Assembly (NCBI GenBank): GCA_934101115.1 | Contig: CAKOPW010000035.1 | Coordinates: forward strand, 1 to 8,684 | From: an uncultured Bacilli bacterium | Lineage (GTDB): Bacteria > Bacillota_I > Bacilli_A > RF39 > UBA660 | Direction of reading: 5' to 3' | DNA length: 8,684 nt | In this document: piece by piece, positions 6,770 to 8,684 of the stretch | Layout: each line of letters starts with the position of its first letter | Numbering within the stretch: position 1 is the stretch's first letter | Notes under the pieces: model-generated | What the model saw: only the letters and a program-made list of their open reading frames with translations | The model's database searches: none | Told to the model about the DNA's origin: nothing | Translations under genes and position numbers: made by a program

Positions 6770-8684
6770 ACAATATATCTCTAAGTTCCATTGCACGTTC
6801 GAAATCTAAATTTTTAGCTGCTTCTTTCATCTCACGTTCAATATTTTCAGCGATTAATTCTTTATCCTTTTTACTCATCTTTTTATTTTCAACAATTTTT
6901 TCTTCATCAGTATTACTGATTACTTCTTTTATTTCTTTTACAATTGTTTTAGGAATTATTCCATGAACACGATTATACTCTTCTTGAATACTTCGTCTTC
7001 TTTCAGTTTCTTTTATAGCTTTATCCATCGATTCACTTATAGTATCAGCATACATTATAACATGTCCGTTTGCATTACGTGCACACCTTCCAATTATTTG
7101 GATAAGTGATCTATCGCTTCTTAAGAAACCTTGTTTATCGGCATCCATTATAGCAATTAAAGAAACCTCCGGCAAATCAATACCTTCTCTTAAAAGATTG
7201 ATACCAACTAAACAATCATATTTTCCCATACGAAGTTCTCTTATTATTTTAAGTCGTTCAAGAGTATGCACTTCACTATGAAGATACTGAACTTTTATTC
7301 CCACACTTTTTAAATAAGATGTTAATTCTTCTGCCATTCTTATTGTAAGTGTAGTAACAAGCACTCTCTCATTTTTTTCCATTCTAGTTCGTATTTCACT
7401 TATTAAGTCATCTATTTGACCTTCAGTTTTTTTAACTTCAATAGTTGGATCCAAAAGACCTGTTGGTCTAATGATTTGTTCAGCACATTTTCCATCTACA
7501 AGTTCAAGTTCATAATCACCTGGAGTAGCCGAAACATAAATTACTTGATTAACTTTTTTATTAAATTCATCAAATTTAAGTGGTCTATTATCCATTGCAC
7601 TAGGTAAACGGAAACCATAATCAACTAATGTTTGTTTACGCATTCTATCTCCATTATACATACCTCGTATTTGAGGAACTGTTACGTGAGATTCATCTAT
7701 TACCAGTAAAAAGTTTTTAGGAAAAAAGTCTATCAATGTTGATGGAGTTTCACCTTCTGCTCTTAAAGCAAGATGTCTTGAATAGTTTTCAATACCATGA
7801 CAAAATCCTGTTTCACGAAGCATTTCTATATCATATTCGCATCTTTCTCTAAGACGTTGCTCCTCTAAAAGTTTATTGTTATCAATCAATTCTTTTTCAC
7901 GTTTATGAAGTTCATCTTCAATTCTATTACACGCTTCCTCAAGTTTATCTTTATTAGTAACAAAATGAGTTGCTGGAAATAAAGTAACACTTTTTTTGGA
8001 TTTTATAATTGTACCAGTTAAAATATCAAATTCACTAATTCTATCAACTTCATCTCCAAAAAGTTCAATACGTATTCCATTTTTCTTTTCAGCTATTGGA
8101 ACTATATCAATTGTATCTCCATTAGCTCTAAAGGTACCTCTATGAAAATCAACTTGATTTCTTTCATAATTCATATCAATTAAACGATTTAAAAGATCAT
8201 TTCTAGGAATTGTATCTCCCTTAGTAAGAATTAACATATGGTCTTTATAATCCTCAGGATCTCCTATTCCATATATACATGAAACACTTGATACTACTAT
8301 AACATCATCATAAGTTAAAAGAGCACTTGTTGCTGAATGTCTTAATTCATCAATTTCATCATTAATACTTGCATCTTTTTCAATATAAGTATCACTTGAA
8401 GGTACATATGCTTCAGGTTGATAATAATCGTAATAGGATACAAAATATTCTACATGATTTTCAGGAAATAATTCTTTTAATTCTGAATAAAGTTGTCCAG
8501 CTAAAGTTTTGTTATGAGCTAAAACCAAAGTTGGACGATTTGTTTTTGCAATTACATTAGCAATTGTAAAAGTTTTACCTGTTCCTGTTGCACCTAAAAG
8601 AACTTGATCACGCACACCAGCATTTACACCATCTACAAGTTCTTTAATAGCTTCAGGCTGATCACCATTTGGTTGATACTTAGA
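6750..8684 (-). CDS. uvrB: UvrB, excision-repair damage-verification helicase (5' end missing)
   Basis: UvrB receives damaged DNA from UvrA, verifies the lesion with its ATP-driven beta-hairpin and recruits UvrC for incision. The window holds 644 residues; roughly the first ten lie beyond the window edge. The visible protein begins SKYQPNGDQPEAI, a typical N-terminal stretch with the Q-motif-like GDQP. Numbered from that point: Walker A GATGTGKT (31-38), the damage-probing beta-hairpin with YYDYYQPEAYVPSSDTYIEK (84-103), Walker B/DESH (330-333), SAT (385-387), motif V GINLLREGIDLPEV (494-507), motif VI IIGRCARN (530-537), and a C-terminal UVR domain (about 610-644) for UvrC contact. The motif VI region has Cys where Escherichia coli UvrB has Ala. 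An in-frame GTG at 8615 is not the start, because conserved UvrB sequence continues upstream of it. No uvrA lies downstream within the window, and uvrB may be transcribed separately. Confidence 0.99.
   Translation of the reverse strand, partial: SKYQPNGDQPEAIKELVDGVNAGVRDQVLLGATGTGKTFTIANVIAKTNRPTLVLAHNKTLAGQLYSELKELFPENHVEYFVSYYDYYQPEAYVPSSDTYIEKDASINDEIDELRHSATSALLTYDDVIVVSSVSCIYGIGDPEDYKDHMLILTKGDTIPRNDLLNRLIDMNYERNQVDFHRGTFRANGDTIDIVPIAEKKNGIRIELFGDEVDRISEFDILTGTIIKSKKSVTLFPATHFVTNKDKLEEACNRIEDELHKREKELIDNNKLLEEQRLRERCEYDIEMLRETGFCHGIENYSRHLALRAEGETPSTLIDFFPKNFLLVIDESHVTVPQIRGMYNGDRMRKQTLVDYGFRLPSAMDNRPLKFDEFNKKVNQVIYVSATPGDYELELVDGKCAEQIIRPTGLLDPTIEVKKTEGQIDDLISEIRTRMEKNERVLVTTLTIRMAEELTSYLKSVGIKVQYLHSEVHTLERLKIIRELRMGKYDCLVGINLLREGIDLPEVSLIAIMDADKQGFLRSDRSLIQIIGRCARNANGHVIMYADTISESMDKAIKETERRRSIQEEYNRVHGIIPKTIVKEIKEVISNTDEEKIVENKKMSKKDKELIAENIEREMKEAAKNLDFERAMELRDILFELKSQ

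Noticed and set aside
7416..7607. Plus-strand 63-codon open frame
   Set aside because: It is antisense to conserved UvrB sequence, with low-complexity Phe/Ile/Lys content.
8369..8560. Plus-strand 63-codon open frame
   Set aside because: It is antisense to the UvrB beta-hairpin region and is explained by that gene.
8613..8615. GTG as the start codon of uvrB
   Set aside because: Conserved UvrB sequence (YQPNGDQPEAI and following residues) continues in frame to the window edge, so the gene starts outside the window.

Overview
This is a low-GC bacterial window in which all six protein-coding genes lie on the minus strand. Gene order in the direction of transcription, from high to low coordinates, is: uvrB (5' end beyond the window edge), a four-helix membrane protein, a CBS-domain inorganic pyrophosphatase, an AraC-type regulator, an ABC exporter, and a 532-residue protein of unknown function. 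The very AT-rich coding sequence, Shine-Dalgarno sites of the AGGAGG/AAAGGTGAT type and the gene content suggest a Firmicutes/Bacilli-type organism, possibly a gut lineage near the Mollicutes or Erysipelotrichia. The genes use the standard bacterial code: the Trp codons inspected are TGG, and TGA is used once as a stop (ABC gene). No closer assignment is possible from this sequence.

Region 6750-8684 is housekeeping: UvrB, the damage-verification helicase of nucleotide excision repair, with its first residues cut off. Region 5941-6693 encodes a DUF2975-like membrane protein with an unusual charged, lysine-rich C-terminal tail. Its 3' end contains an intrinsic-terminator-like hairpin, only 31 bp before the next gene. 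Region 4287-5909 is a Mn-dependent (family II, DHH) pyrophosphatase with the regulatory CBS-DRTGG-CBS insertion. Gaps of 56, 31 and 34 bp would allow read-through from uvrB as far as the regulator.

Region 3452-4252 is a Rob-like regulator: an AraC DNA-binding domain followed by a GyrI-like ligand-binding domain. A clear terminator follows it. The next gene (1778-3382) is a compact, fused membrane-plus-ATPase ABC exporter that is clearly more AT-rich than its neighbours. No precursor peptide, modification enzyme or second half-transporter lies beside it. Region 54-1652 is a soluble protein of unknown family with its own consensus-like promoter and a near-perfect Shine-Dalgarno. It contains a His/Arg-rich motif block and a short tandem repeat, and it is the best candidate here for something undescribed.

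No intergenic gap exceeds about 125 bp. No RNA gene, CRISPR array, transposase or attachment site was seen.
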